Below, piece by piece: positions 15,399 to 22,925 of a DNA stretch of 25,895 bases; positions within the stretch are counted from its first letter, which is position 1; each line of letters opens with the position of its first letter. The notes beneath the pieces were generated by a model. It was not told where the DNA came from. It worked only from the letters and a program-made list of their open reading frames with translations, and made no database searches. The DNA is from DRQF01 sp964559135 (GTDB taxonomy: Bacteria; Planctomycetota; GCA-002687715; DRQF01): assembly GCA_964559135.1 (NCBI GenBank), contig CAZLGG010000056.1:1-25895 (forward strand). Reading direction: 5' to 3'. Made by a program: the position numbers and the translations under genes.

Positions 15399-17099
15399 AT
15401 GGCCCCGACGAAGAGCCCTCCATCCGTCGCTTCCACCGCCGTTCGCGGGGAGGTCACTGACCATGAGCCCAAGAGGCTCGGCCTCAGTGTCTTGGTGCCG
15501 ATTCGCGGCGGCGCTGCACACATCGAGGGCTGCCTGAGGAGCCTCGCCGCGCAAACCCTGCCGGCGGAGAGTTGGGAGATTCTGGTCGTGCTCGGCGGTC
15601 CCTCACCCGAGGCGCGGGCGATCCTCGATGTCCATCGGAAAGAGGCGGGCGGTCCCGCCGTCTGCGTCCTCGAACACCCCACGGGGCGGACCCCCGAATC
15701 CCTCAACTTGGCGCTCGGCGTCGCGCGGGGCAGGTTCATAGCCCGCGTGGACGTGCGCAGTCGCCCCGACCCCGACTACCTGGCCCGCCTGCTCGAGGAA
15801 CTGGAGCGCGGGGATGCGGCCTGCGTGGGTGGTGTGCAACAGGTGAGGGGAGCCCGGTCTTGGGGCCGCGCCCTCGAGGCGTGGCACGACAAGATCTTGG
15901 GGGCGGGGGGCGCCGCCTTTCGGAAATCGGTGGCCGGTTCGCCCCGCCCGGCCGACACCGTTTATCTGGGCGCCTGGCCGGCTTGGGTCTTCGATGTGTA
16001 CGGAGGGTTCGACGAGAGTCTTGCCCGTAACCAGGACGACGAGTACGCCCAAAGGCTTCGCGCCACGGGGGAGACGGTCTTGCTTTGTCCACGGCTTCGC
16101 GTCGACTACCGGCCGCGGGAAACCCTGGGTGGGATCTGGGATCAATACCTCCGCTACGGCTTCTACAAGCCGCGGGTACTTGCCCGATATTGGAGAGCCT
16201 GGACGCTGCGGTGCCTCCTGCCGCCCATCCTCGTGGTCGGCCTGCCGGTTTTCCTCTTGCCCTGGTTGGCGGTAATGAGTTGGGCCGCCGCACGGTGCGG
16301 GGATGAGGGATTCGCGAAGCGGCTCGCCGTCGCCGCCGCCATGCACTTCGGGTACGGGCTGGGATTCCTGGCCGGCCTTCCCACGGCGCTCACTCGCCCC
16401 CACTTCCCTCGCCGGAAGGGTTTGGAAGCCGAGCGGCGCCGCATCCGCCGTCGTTATGCCCTGCGCGATGCCGCGGCGGATGATGAAGCGCCGTCCGCCT
16501 TCCGACGCTATCTCGTTCCACGTCGGCTGGAGGACTGCCTTCGGCTTTTGCCCGCGAAGGATCGGGACCGTCTGGGGTCTATGAGCATCCTCGAGATCGG
16601 TTGTGGCAAGGGCGGTTTCCTCGCCGACTTGAAGGCTCAGGGCGTCCCCTCCGCGCGGATGGCGGGGTTGGACCTCATTCCTGAACGAATTGCACGAGCC
16701 CGCGAGGTCCTCCCCGACGCCGACCTGCGCGTCGGCTGCGCCACGGCGCTGCCTTGGCGGGACGACGCTTTCGACCTCGTGATTCTGCCCACGGTCCTCA
16801 GCTCGATTCTTGACGACGCCATGCGCAAGGCCGTCCTCGCCCAGGCCCTCCGCGTGGCGAAGCGCTACGTCCTGATCCACGACATGCGATGGGTGAAGCC
16901 GGGCGGGGGCTTGCGTCCCGTCGATGCGGCGGACGTCCAAACCGCGATGGGGCCCCGCCCCATCCCGCGCCGCACGAGCTTGCTCTTGCCGCCCCTGGCG
17001 CGGCGCTTGTCGCCCGTCTCCGTCACCCTTTGCCGCCTGCTCGACCGCATCCCCTTTTTGCGCGGGCACGTCAATTTGCTCTTGGAGGCGCGGTCATGA
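15399..17099 (+). CDS. Fused GT2 glycosyltransferase - SAM-dependent methyltransferase
   Basis: A 566-aa membrane protein, first gene of the glycan operon. Residues 28-265 are a GT2 (GT-A fold) of the ExoA type: LSVLVPIRGG (29-38), RVDVRSRPDPDYL (116-128) carrying the metal-binding acidic motif, and LARNQDDEYAQRLR (208-221) matching the family's ED-type motif. Two membrane segments follow (about 272-297 and 308-330). After a basic linker, residues 395-500 are a class I methyltransferase: SAM motif ILEIGCGKGGFLADL (397-411), acidic residue D425 in GLDL, and LPWRDDAFDLVILP (451-464). It should transfer a nucleotide sugar to a lipid-linked or extracellular glycan at the membrane and methylate that sugar or a nearby group. 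Tail 515-566 has no named domain. Stop overlaps the next start (ATGA). Only start available in the region is ATG 15399; no ribosome binding site. Confidence 0.85.
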   Translation: MAPTKSPPSVASTAVRGEVTDHEPKRLGLSVLVPIRGGAAHIEGCLRSLAAQTLPAESWEILVVLGGPSPEARAILDVHRKEAGGPAVCVLEHPTGRTPESLNLALGVARGRFIARVDVRSRPDPDYLARLLEELERGDAACVGGVQQVRGARSWGRALEAWHDKILGAGGAAFRKSVAGSPRPADTVYLGAWPAWVFDVYGGFDESLARNQDDEYAQRLRATGETVLLCPRLRVDYRPRETLGGIWDQYLRYGFYKPRVLARYWRAWTLRCLLPPILVVGLPVFLLPWLAVMSWAAARCGDEGFAKRLAVAAAMHFGYGLGFLAGLPTALTRPHFPRRKGLEAERRRIRRRYALRDAAADDEAPSAFRRYLVPRRLEDCLRLLPAKDRDRLGSMSILEIGCGKGGFLADLKAQGVPSARMAGLDLIPERIARAREVLPDADLRVGCATALPWRDDAFDLVILPTVLSSILDDAMRKAVLAQALRVAKRYVLIHDMRWVKPGGGLRPVDAADVQTAMGPRPIPRRTSLLLPPLARRLSPVSVTLCRLLDRIPFLRGHVNLLLEARS

Positions 17100-18256
17100 C
17101 GTCGGCCATTCCTTTCCATCGCCCCTCCATCGGCGACGAGGAAGTCGAAGGCGTCGTCCGGGTCCTCCGGTCGGGCTGGCTCACCACCGGTGCGGAAACC
17201 GCCGCCTTCGAGGAGGAGTTCAGCGAAGCCGTGCAGGCCGAGCACGCGGTGGCTGTATCGTCCGGTACGGCCGCCCTCGAACTCGCCCTGGCCGCTTTCG
17301 ACGTGGCACCAGGCGACGAGGTCGTCACCACGCCCCTCACGTTCGTGGCGACGGTGGAGGCCATCCTCAGGGTGGGCGCCAAGACCGTGTTTGCCGACGT
17401 GGACCCCAAGACCGGCTGTCTCGATGTGGCGGCCGTGGAGGCTCGCCTCACGGAGCGCACGCGGGCGATCTTGCCTGTGCATCTGGCCGGGCATCCTGCC
17501 GACCTGGGCGCACTCCGCGAACTCGCCCGCTCGAGGGGCCTTGTCGTCATCGACGACGCCGCCCACGCTTTCGGCGCCCGCGCGGGAGGCTTGCCCGTGG
17601 GATCGGCCGCCGACGCCACCGCGTTCAGCTTCTACGCCAACAAGAACATCACAACGGGGGAGGGGGGCATGATCACCCTCGCCGACGGTCCTCGTGCGCG
17701 ACGACTGCGGCGACTCCGTCTTCACGGTCTGGACGCGGGAACGCACGAACGGCGGGCGGGAAGTCGCGTTCGCGGAGCCCGCGTGGTGGAGTTGGGAACG
17801 AAGTCCAACCTCCCGGATCTCCTCTCCGTGATCGGTCGTGCCCAATTGCGCAAGTCTCTCGACTTCGAGGACCGCCGCCGCGTGCTCGCGGCGCGCTATC
17901 GGGAGGCCCTTGCCGGCGTGGATGGCCTACGGCTTCCCGCGGACGTCGATCGCCCCGGCGATCACCATGCTTGGCATCTTTTCATCGTTCAATGGACGGA
18001 GGGGCTGGGTGGCGTGAACCGAGACGAGGCAGCGGACACCCTGGGCGCGATGGGAATCGGGACGGCCGTTCACTATCCGCCCCTGCATCTCATGGAACCT
18101 TTTCAGGCGATGGGGCTCGGGCGACCCGGCGAGTTCCCTGTGGCGGAACTCCGTGGACGAGAGAGCTTGGCGCTCCCCCTCTACCCGACCCTCGGCGACG
18201 ACGAGGTGGATCGCATCGCCGAAGCCGTTGTCGCCATCGCCGAGGGCGGGCGATGA
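17096..18256 (+). CDS. DegT/DnrJ/EryC1/StrS-family sugar aminotransferase
   Basis: A 386-aa PLP enzyme that should transfer an amino group, usually from glutamate, to the 4-keto (or 3-keto) carbon of a nucleotide-activated sugar. Motifs: IPFHRPSIGDEEVE (5-18), SGWLTTG (26-32), SSGTAALELAL (55-65), VIDDAAHAFGA (151-161) with Asp154, and SFYANKNITTGEGGM (178-192) with PLP Lys183, followed by the substrate loop near LGTKSNLPDLLSVIGRAQL. Length is normal. PglE, PseC and ArnB are relatives. Start ATG 17096 overlaps the upstream TGA by 4 bp and has GGAGG 7 nt upstream inside the previous gene. With the dehydratase two genes downstream it would convert a UDP-4-keto-6-deoxy sugar to the 4-amino sugar. 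Confidence 0.92.
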   Translation: MTSAIPFHRPSIGDEEVEGVVRVLRSGWLTTGAETAAFEEEFSEAVQAEHAVAVSSGTAALELALAAFDVAPGDEVVTTPLTFVATVEAILRVGAKTVFADVDPKTGCLDVAAVEARLTERTRAILPVHLAGHPADLGALRELARSRGLVVIDDAAHAFGARAGGLPVGSAADATAFSFYANKNITTGEGGMITLADGPRARRLRRLRLHGLDAGTHERRAGSRVRGARVVELGTKSNLPDLLSVIGRAQLRKSLDFEDRRRVLAARYREALAGVDGLRLPADVDRPGDHHAWHLFIVQWTEGLGGVNRDEAADTLGAMGIGTAVHYPPLHLMEPFQAMGLGRPGEFPVAELRGRESLALPLYPTLGDDEVDRIAEAVVAIAEGGR

Positions 18257-18870
18257 CGGAATTCGGCTACAGACCCGTGCAGCGCATCTTGAAACGCGCT
18301 TTCGATCTGGTCGTCGCGGGCGGTGTCATGATCGTCGGCCTGCCCCTCTTCGCGGCCTTGACGGTTTGGTTGCGGTGGCAGCAAGGTGCGCCGGTGTTTT
18401 TCTTCCAGGAGCGCATCGGTCGGGGCGGCCGGCGGTTCCGCATGGTGAAGTTGCGGACGATGACACGGCACGTCGGGATCGGCGTGACGGCGAGGGACGA
18501 TCCCCGTATCACGAGGTGGGGTGCTGTCTACCGGCGGTACCGCCTTGACGAATGGCCCGAATTCCTTCACGTGTTCACGGGACGGATGAGTCTGGTCGGT
18601 CCCCGCCCGGAGTTGCCCCGTTTTGTCGATCGGTACTCGAAGCCCGCACACCGGCTTCTGACGTTGCAACCGGGCCTCACGGACCCGGCCACCTTGGAGG
18701 GCCTGGATGAGGAGGATGCCTTGGCGTCGTCCTCCACACCGGAGCGCACCTACATCGAGGAACTCATGCCCGCCAAGCTCGAACGCAGTCTTGCCTACTA
18801 TCGCCGACCCAGTTTCTGGGGGGACGTGTCCATTCTCATGCGCACGGTCGGTGCGCTTCTCGTACGATGA
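18253..18870 (+). CDS. Phosphoglycosyl transferase (bacterial sugar transferase, PglC-like)
   Basis: A 205-aa monotopic membrane enzyme that should move a phospho-sugar from a UDP-sugar to undecaprenyl phosphate, the first membrane step of glycan assembly. Features: N-terminal KRAFDLVVAGG (14-24) and hydrophobic re-entrant helix (16-40), GAPVFFFQERIGRGG (45-59), KLRTM (66-70), catalytic Asp-Glu dyad at 99-100 (RLDEWPEF), and MSLVGPRPELPRFV (112-125). The small size matches PglC rather than WbaP/WcaJ, which carry extra N-terminal membrane segments. Overlaps both neighbours by 4 bp (ATGA). Which sugar is loaded is not visible; the neighbours suggest a 4-amino-4,6-dideoxy sugar. Confidence 0.93.
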   Translation: MTEFGYRPVQRILKRAFDLVVAGGVMIVGLPLFAALTVWLRWQQGAPVFFFQERIGRGGRRFRMVKLRTMTRHVGIGVTARDDPRITRWGAVYRRYRLDEWPEFLHVFTGRMSLVGPRPELPRFVDRYSKPAHRLLTLQPGLTDPATLEGLDEEDALASSSTPERTYIEELMPAKLERSLAYYRRPSFWGDVSILMRTVGALLVR

Positions 18871-19898
18871 GGGAATCATTGTTGAACAGACACGAGACGG
18901 AAATGCTGCTGGGCCGCCCCGAGTCGGAGGGCCTCCCGAACCCCCATTGGGAGGATTTTCGTCGGATCGTCGTGACGGGAGGTGGTGGGAGTATCGGCGG
19001 CGCCCTGGTGAGGGAAGTCCTCGCGTTGGGAGGTTGTCGCGTCATGGCGGTGGATCGGGACGCAGGGGCGCTCGCGGCTCTGGGTGCCCACCCCGATCTC
19101 GTCACCCGCTGCGCGGACGTGCTGGCCTTGGAGGACCTCACCTGGCCGGACGGCGGTGCTCCGGACGCGGTGATCCACACGGCCGCGTTGAAGGACGTGG
19201 TGCCGTTGGAGACCTTGCGCGAGGAGGCCTGGTCGGTGAACGTGGAAGGTGCTCTCCACGTGGCCGAGCTGGCGCGCGACGCCGCATCGGCGGTCTTCCT
19301 GCAGGTGTCGACGGACAAGGCCTCCGACCCGGTGGGTGTCATGGGCGCCACCAAGCGCGCGGCGGAGATTCTACTCGGCGACCTGTTCGATGGCTCGGAA
19401 ACCCGATGGGCGGCGCTCAGGCTTCCCAACGTGTTGGGTTCCTCCCGCAGCGTGATTCCCATCTTCCGGCGATGCTTGCGGGAGGGGCGTCCCTTGCCCG
19501 TGCGCGACCCTCTGGCCGCGCGGTACTTTCTGGGGCTTCGCGAAGTCGTGGGCACGCTCTTGCACGCTCTCGTCGGGGCCTCCGGTGTCTGCGTGGCGGG
19601 CGTGGGATTGCAGACTGTGACCGTGGGCGACTTGGCCCGCCGTGCGGCCGCGCTTTGGGGTAACGGCGCGGATCACCCCTGGGAGATCACGGGCCTGCTC
19701 CCCGGGGAGCGCCGGGTCGAAGTCCTGTTTGGACGGGATGAGAAACCTCTTCCCGCCACCGCCCCAGGATGGCGAAAACTTCGTATTCTCACCGATGCCG
19801 CCGCCGAGCGAGCGCGTCTCGGACGCCTTCTCGGTCGTGCGGTGGAACGAAGGACTTTCTCGGAGGGCACACCATGGCGCGCGGCGGAATCTGGTTGA
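18867..19898 (+). CDS. FlaA1/CapD/PglF-like NAD(P)-dependent sugar 4,6-dehydratase
   Basis: A 343-aa soluble SDR-fold protein. Nucleotide motif VVTGGGGSIGG (35-45), HTAALKDVVPLE (104-115), and the FlaA1-type active-site block QVSTDKASDPVGVMGATKRAAE (within 146-167), where Met159 replaces the SDR tyrosine as in FlaA1, PglF and PseB. RLPNVLGSSRSVIP and RYFLGLREVV match the substrate-binding region of UDP-GlcNAc 4,6-dehydratases, some of which also epimerise C5. It lacks the N-terminal membrane segments of PglF, resembling PseB/FlaA1 in size. Product would be a UDP-4-keto-6-deoxy-HexNAc, the substrate for the DegT enzyme two genes upstream. Starts in the stop codon of the sugar transferase (ATGA); the first 30 residues are extra and TTG codons at 18879 and 18882 could be alternative starts. 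The 3' end overlaps the DUF1080 gene by 25 bp. Confidence 0.88.
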   Translation: MRESLLNRHETEMLLGRPESEGLPNPHWEDFRRIVVTGGGGSIGGALVREVLALGGCRVMAVDRDAGALAALGAHPDLVTRCADVLALEDLTWPDGGAPDAVIHTAALKDVVPLETLREEAWSVNVEGALHVAELARDAASAVFLQVSTDKASDPVGVMGATKRAAEILLGDLFDGSETRWAALRLPNVLGSSRSVIPIFRRCLREGRPLPVRDPLAARYFLGLREVVGTLLHALVGASGVCVAGVGLQTVTVGDLARRAAALWGNGADHPWEITGLLPGERRVEVLFGRDEKPLPATAPGWRKLRILTDAAAERARLGRLLGRAVERRTFSEGTPWRAAESG

Positions 19899-20650
19899 CG
19901 GCGGTCCTCGTGGCTTGGATGAGCGGCCTTTCGCCCCAGGATCAGGAGGTGGGTTACACGGACACCCCCTATCTCCCGGGCCAAAAATGGCGGGTTCACG
20001 ACGCGAAGCGGCCGGCGCCGCCCGTCGTCGATCCCTCGGGCGGGCCGAAGGGGATCCCCGCCGATGCGATCCCCCTCTTCCAGGGCGGGGACCTTGCCGC
20101 CTGGCGCACCCCAGACGGGAAGCCCGCCCGGTGGAAGCTCGAAGGCGATTTCATGGAGGTCAACGGCACGGGGAGCATCCTCACCCGGCAGGATCTCGGC
20201 GACGGCCAGCTCCACATCGAGTGGTGTGCACCGAAGGTTCCCAAGGGAGCGTCGCAGCACCGGGGTAACAGCGGCGTGTTCTTGATGTCCCGTTATGAGG
20301 TTCAGATTCTCGATTCGTACGAGAACCGCAGTTACGCCGACGGGCAGGCGGCCGCGATGTACGGCCAATACCCGCCTCTCGTCAACGCTTGCCGGCCTCC
20401 GGGGGTGTGGCAGACCTACGACATCGTCTTTCGCGCGCCCCGTTTCGACGACAAGGGCAAGCTCGTTGCGCCCGCGCGGGTGACGGTCTTCCACAACGGG
20501 CTTTGCGTCCACAACGACCGCGCGTTCATCGGCCAGACCGCACATCGCGCGGTCGCCCAGTACCACCCCCACGCCCCCAAGGCGCCCCTCATGTTGCAGG
20601 ACCACGGCAACCCCGTCCGCTTCCGCAACATCTGGTTCCGCCCCATGTGA
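19874..20650 (+). CDS. Secreted DUF1080 / 3-keto-disaccharide hydrolase-domain protein
   Basis: A 258-aa exported protein with a signal peptide (about 1-20, MARGGIWLTAVLVAWMSGLS). The mature part is a single DUF1080 domain: IPLFQGGDLAAWR, GDGQLHIEW, the conserved HRGNSGVFLMSRYEVQILDS, VWQTYDIVFRAP, VTVFHNG and the closing LQDHGNPVRFRNIWFRP. Members of this concanavalin-like fold include 3-keto-glucoside/disaccharide hydrolases, and the family is greatly expanded in Planctomycetota. Start ATG 19874 has GGAGG 7 nt upstream, inside the end of the dehydratase gene, so it is cotranscribed with the glycan genes. That could mean a role in trimming or binding the exported glycan, or simply shared transcription. 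Confidence 0.88.
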   Translation: MARGGIWLTAVLVAWMSGLSPQDQEVGYTDTPYLPGQKWRVHDAKRPAPPVVDPSGGPKGIPADAIPLFQGGDLAAWRTPDGKPARWKLEGDFMEVNGTGSILTRQDLGDGQLHIEWCAPKVPKGASQHRGNSGVFLMSRYEVQILDSYENRSYADGQAAAMYGQYPPLVNACRPPGVWQTYDIVFRAPRFDDKGKLVAPARVTVFHNGLCVHNDRAFIGQTAHRAVAQYHPHAPKAPLMLQDHGNPVRFRNIWFRPM

Positions 20651-20658
20651 GCGAGCCT

Positions 20659-20677
20659 CCGCGTTCGCGGCCTGTTT
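20659..20677 (+). terminator. Weak terminator-like hairpin after the glycan operon
   Basis: CCGCG (20659-20663) and CGCGG (20666-20670) make a short stem followed by CCTG and TTTT (20674-20677), 8 nt after the DUF1080 stop. Further on in the 240-bp gap 20651-20890, two more perfect short hairpins occur: GTGACT/AGTCAC (20685-20701, 5-nt loop) and CCCGCG/CGCGGG (20851-20865, 3-nt loop). The rest of the gap shows no gene. Confidence 0.3.
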
Positions 20678-20890
20678 TGGAAGGGTGACTTGCGGAGTCA
20701 CGCGACAATGAACGCTGCCAACACGAGGGGGAGGAGCCGGTTTCCCGGGCATGGCAGGAGTCACATCCCGGGGGCGAAAAGACGCTTGCCCGATCGGTCG
20801 TCGGAAAAGGCGTCACCCCCCTATCACCGTGTCCGTCCTTGGAGATGAAGCCCGCGCGTCGCGGGATTCCCCAGCTCCACAGGCGACCCG

Positions 20891-21871
20891 ATGCCCCAAC
20901 CTCATGATCGACTGGTGCGCGCCATCCTCGACGACGTCGATCGCATGGCAACGATCCTGGACCGCCTCGCGGAACCGCCCCTACCCTGTGGCCCCACCGA
21001 GGGGCGTCTCGTGCGTCTCAGGGATGTCCTGATCGATCCCGACTTGCGCCGGAGCGAGCCCGATTTCCTCTACAGGCTCGACGGAGGGGCGGACCCTAGC
21101 GACCTCATCGTCATCGAGCACCTGAGTCGACAGGTACCGAATGTCCCCGTCAGAGCCTTGGTCCACACGGCGACTCTCTATCAGGACATGGAACGGGCCC
21201 GGGGGCGTGGCGCACGTCTTCCCCGCGTTCACGTCGTGGTCCTGTACCACGGACCCCGACCCTGGTCGGCGCCCCGCGAACTCGAGGAACTGCATGCCCG
21301 TGAGGACGGTGGCCCGGGCTCCTCGGTGAATGTGGTCGTCCACGTCATCGATTTGGGTCGCTTCGACGACGCGGAGATCCGAAGACGTCTGGGGTCGGGC
21401 GCTGCGACCTTGCTGGTGTTGCTTCTCAATCACGGTCGGGGGCAAGAAATCCGCGAGCGATTCCTTGAATGGGACGATCTGTTCCGGGCCACGGTCGAGG
21501 CGAAGGGAGGTCTCTCGCTTTTGCGGACCATGGTGTGGTATCTTTATTTCGTATCCAATATCGCCCCCGAGGAGGTCCTTGCCCTCCCCTTCGCCCAGGA
21601 ATCCGAGGAGACAAAGGTCATGGTCAAGACGACAGCGGAAAGGCTCAAGGAAGAGGGTCGGACGGAAGGTCGGACGGAAGGTCGGACGGAAGGGCTCCGC
21701 GAAGGACTTCGGAAGGGACTCGAGACGCTCCTCGTCGCCCGATTCGGGGAAGTCCCGCGGGAGCTTCGAGAGGTCATCGCGTCCGCCGACGTCGACACTC
21801 TCGAGGCTCTTCTCCACCGTGCTCCCACCGCGACCGTTCCGGCTGATTTACTGGATGACGCCGCGTCCTGA
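20891..21871 (+). CDS. Rpn-family (PD-(D/E)XK) recombination-promoting nuclease-like protein
   Basis: A 326-aa member of the Rpn/transposase_31 group. Family features in order: PHDRLVRAIL near the N-terminus, RRSEPDFLYRL (53-63) with catalytic-type Asp58, LIVIEHLSR (72-80) with Glu76, VPVRALVHTATLYQDM (85-100), a basic repeat GRTE x3 (256-267), and the C-terminal LLVARFGEVPRELREVI helix pair seen in Rpn proteins. Rpn proteins are DNA endonucleases linked to recombination and, in recent work, phage defence and toxin-antitoxin-like behaviour. Odd: relatives normally have E-H-Q-S where this one has E-H-L-S, so the nuclease site may be damaged. The ribosome binding site is weak. It is a single gene with its own gap upstream and a strong hairpin downstream. 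No transposon ends seen. Confidence 0.8.
   Translation: MPQPHDRLVRAILDDVDRMATILDRLAEPPLPCGPTEGRLVRLRDVLIDPDLRRSEPDFLYRLDGGADPSDLIVIEHLSRQVPNVPVRALVHTATLYQDMERARGRGARLPRVHVVVLYHGPRPWSAPRELEELHAREDGGPGSSVNVVVHVIDLGRFDDAEIRRRLGSGAATLLVLLLNHGRGQEIRERFLEWDDLFRATVEAKGGLSLLRTMVWYLYFVSNIAPEEVLALPFAQESEETKVMVKTTAERLKEEGRTEGRTEGRTEGLREGLRKGLETLLVARFGEVPRELREVIASADVDTLEALLHRAPTATVPADLLDDAAS
21656..21691 (+). repeat. Three perfect 12-bp tandem repeats in the Rpn-family gene
   Basis: GGTCGGACGGAA occurs three times head to tail at 21656-21667, 21668-21679 and 21680-21691, encoding GRTE three times in frame. Copy-number change would lengthen or shorten the linker by 4 residues without a frameshift. Confidence 0.95.
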
Positions 21872-21875
21872 TGTC

Positions 21876-21911
21876 CTGACCTGGAAACTCAGGATCGAGT
21901 TTCCAGGTCAG
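21876..21911. terminator. Perfect 15-bp stem-loop between convergent genes
   Basis: CTGACCTGGAAACTC (21876-21890) and its exact reverse complement (21897-21911) flank a 6-nt loop AGGATC. It begins 5 bp after the Rpn-family stop codon and ends 19 bp before the stop of the GGDEF gene, which is transcribed towards it. Position and stability suit a bidirectional terminator or mRNA 3'-end stabiliser. There is no T run on either side, so it is not a classical intrinsic terminator; a REP-like mobile repeat is an alternative. Confidence 0.6.
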
Positions 21912-21930
21912 CGAGGTTCCGGGCGCCGTC

Positions 21931-22869
21931 CTAGGGTTCGGCGCGGGCCATGAGGTTCTTTCCGGAGCGCTTGGCGCGCTGGAGGGCGCCGCGGGCGCGG
22001 CGGAGGATGGCTTCGATGCTGGGTGAGCCCTCGGGGACGCGCGTCACCGCGACGGAGATCGTGGTTCGGATGGAGCGGCCCTCGTCGTCGCTGAACTCTT
22101 CCGCGGCGACGGCCTGGCGAAGGCGTTCGGCGACGACTTCCGCCTGGAGGCTCGTGGACGACGGAAGGATCAAGAGGAATTCGTCGCCCCCGATGCGGCC
22201 CAGGTGATCCCGAGGTCTCAGAAGCGATTCCATCCGGTGAGCGACACGGGCGAGGACGCGGTCGCCGAGATAGTGCCCGAAACGGTCGTTCAGCTTCTTG
22301 AAGTCGTCGAAGTCGATGAAGAGCGCGCTCAGGGGAGTTTGGACCCGCCGTCCTTGCCGAGCTTCTCGTTCGAGGGCCCGGCTGAGTCCGCGGCGATTCA
22401 GAAGGCCCGTGAGGGGATCGAGGTGGGCCTGTCGCTCGAGGAGAGCCAAACGGGCCTGCAAACGATCATTTGCGAACTGGAGCCTGCGCAATCGGCGCTG
22501 GACCGGCGTCTCGTCCATGAGGACGAGAATGGCGACGGCGTCGCCTGAACCCTCATGCACCGGATGCACGCGGACAGCGAACGTCGATCCTTCGGCGAGA
22601 CGAAGCGTTCGGGTGACGATGCGACGCCCCGCGTCATTTTTCTGCTCGTGGATCAGCGATCCCAACGACTCCGCGTCGAGGTCGGGCACCGTCGTCGCGG
22701 CTTCGTTTCTCCAAAGGACGCGGCCTTCACGATCCACGGCGAGGACGGGGTCTTGGAGGTTTTCCAGGATGCCGAGCGATGAGAGGTTCAGAGGCATGGC
22801 CGGCGACGCATCGAACGAGGGGGGGAGGTCCGACATGATTTCCTTTCGAATCTGTGGGAGTGATGCCAT
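21931..22869 (-). CDS. Diguanylate cyclase with N-terminal PAS-like domain
   Basis: A 312-aa protein that should make cyclic di-GMP from two GTP. Residues 33-120 look like a PAS sensor (DPVLAVDREGRVLWRNEAA, 40-58), joined by a coiled-coil signalling helix (122-148) to a GGDEF domain. The GGDEF domain has DPLTGLLNRRG (151-161), metal-binding Asp186 in FIDFDDFKKLND, an intact GGDEF active site (227-231), and the RPRD inhibitory I-site (218-221) five residues before it, so product feedback is expected. No membrane segment or receiver domain; cytosolic, signal unknown. Two starts are possible: ATG 22869 (GGGAG 7 nt upstream) or ATG 22836 (AAGGA 4 nt upstream). A perfect 12-bp hairpin lies 27 nt upstream of the longer form. 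Confidence 0.92.
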   Translation of the reverse strand: MASLPQIRKEIMSDLPPSFDASPAMPLNLSSLGILENLQDPVLAVDREGRVLWRNEAATTVPDLDAESLGSLIHEQKNDAGRRIVTRTLRLAEGSTFAVRVHPVHEGSGDAVAILVLMDETPVQRRLRRLQFANDRLQARLALLERQAHLDPLTGLLNRRGLSRALEREARQGRRVQTPLSALFIDFDDFKKLNDRFGHYLGDRVLARVAHRMESLLRPRDHLGRIGGDEFLLILPSSTSLQAEVVAERLRQAVAAEEFSDDEGRSIRTTISVAVTRVPEGSPSIEAILRRARGALQRAKRSGKNLMARAEP

Positions 22870-22896
22870 GGGAGGGCTCCCAGTTCCTTCCCAAGG

Positions 22897-22925
22897 GACG
22901 GTTCGCCCGTCGTGGGCGAACCGTC
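22897..22925. promoter_or_regulatory. Perfect 12-bp dyad upstream of the diguanylate cyclase gene
   Basis: GACGGTTCGCCC (22897-22908), loop GTCGT, then its exact reverse complement (22914-22925). It sits in the 265-bp divergent gap 22870-23134, 27 nt before the GGDEF start and about 210 nt before the TPR start. Either an operator for a dimeric regulator or a 5'-leader hairpin. The rest of the gap shows a T7 run at 23108-23114 and a poor -10-like TAGAAG near 23084, but no gene I would support. Confidence 0.5.

Noticed and set aside
20751..21032. A 93-codon frame overlapping the start of the Rpn-family gene
   Set aside because: No good ribosome binding site and no recognisable protein; overlaps a supported gene in another frame.
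20891..21911. Rpn-family gene plus hairpin as an insertion sequence
   Set aside because: Despite the old 'transposase' label for this family, there are no terminal inverted repeats around the gene and no target-site duplication that I can see.
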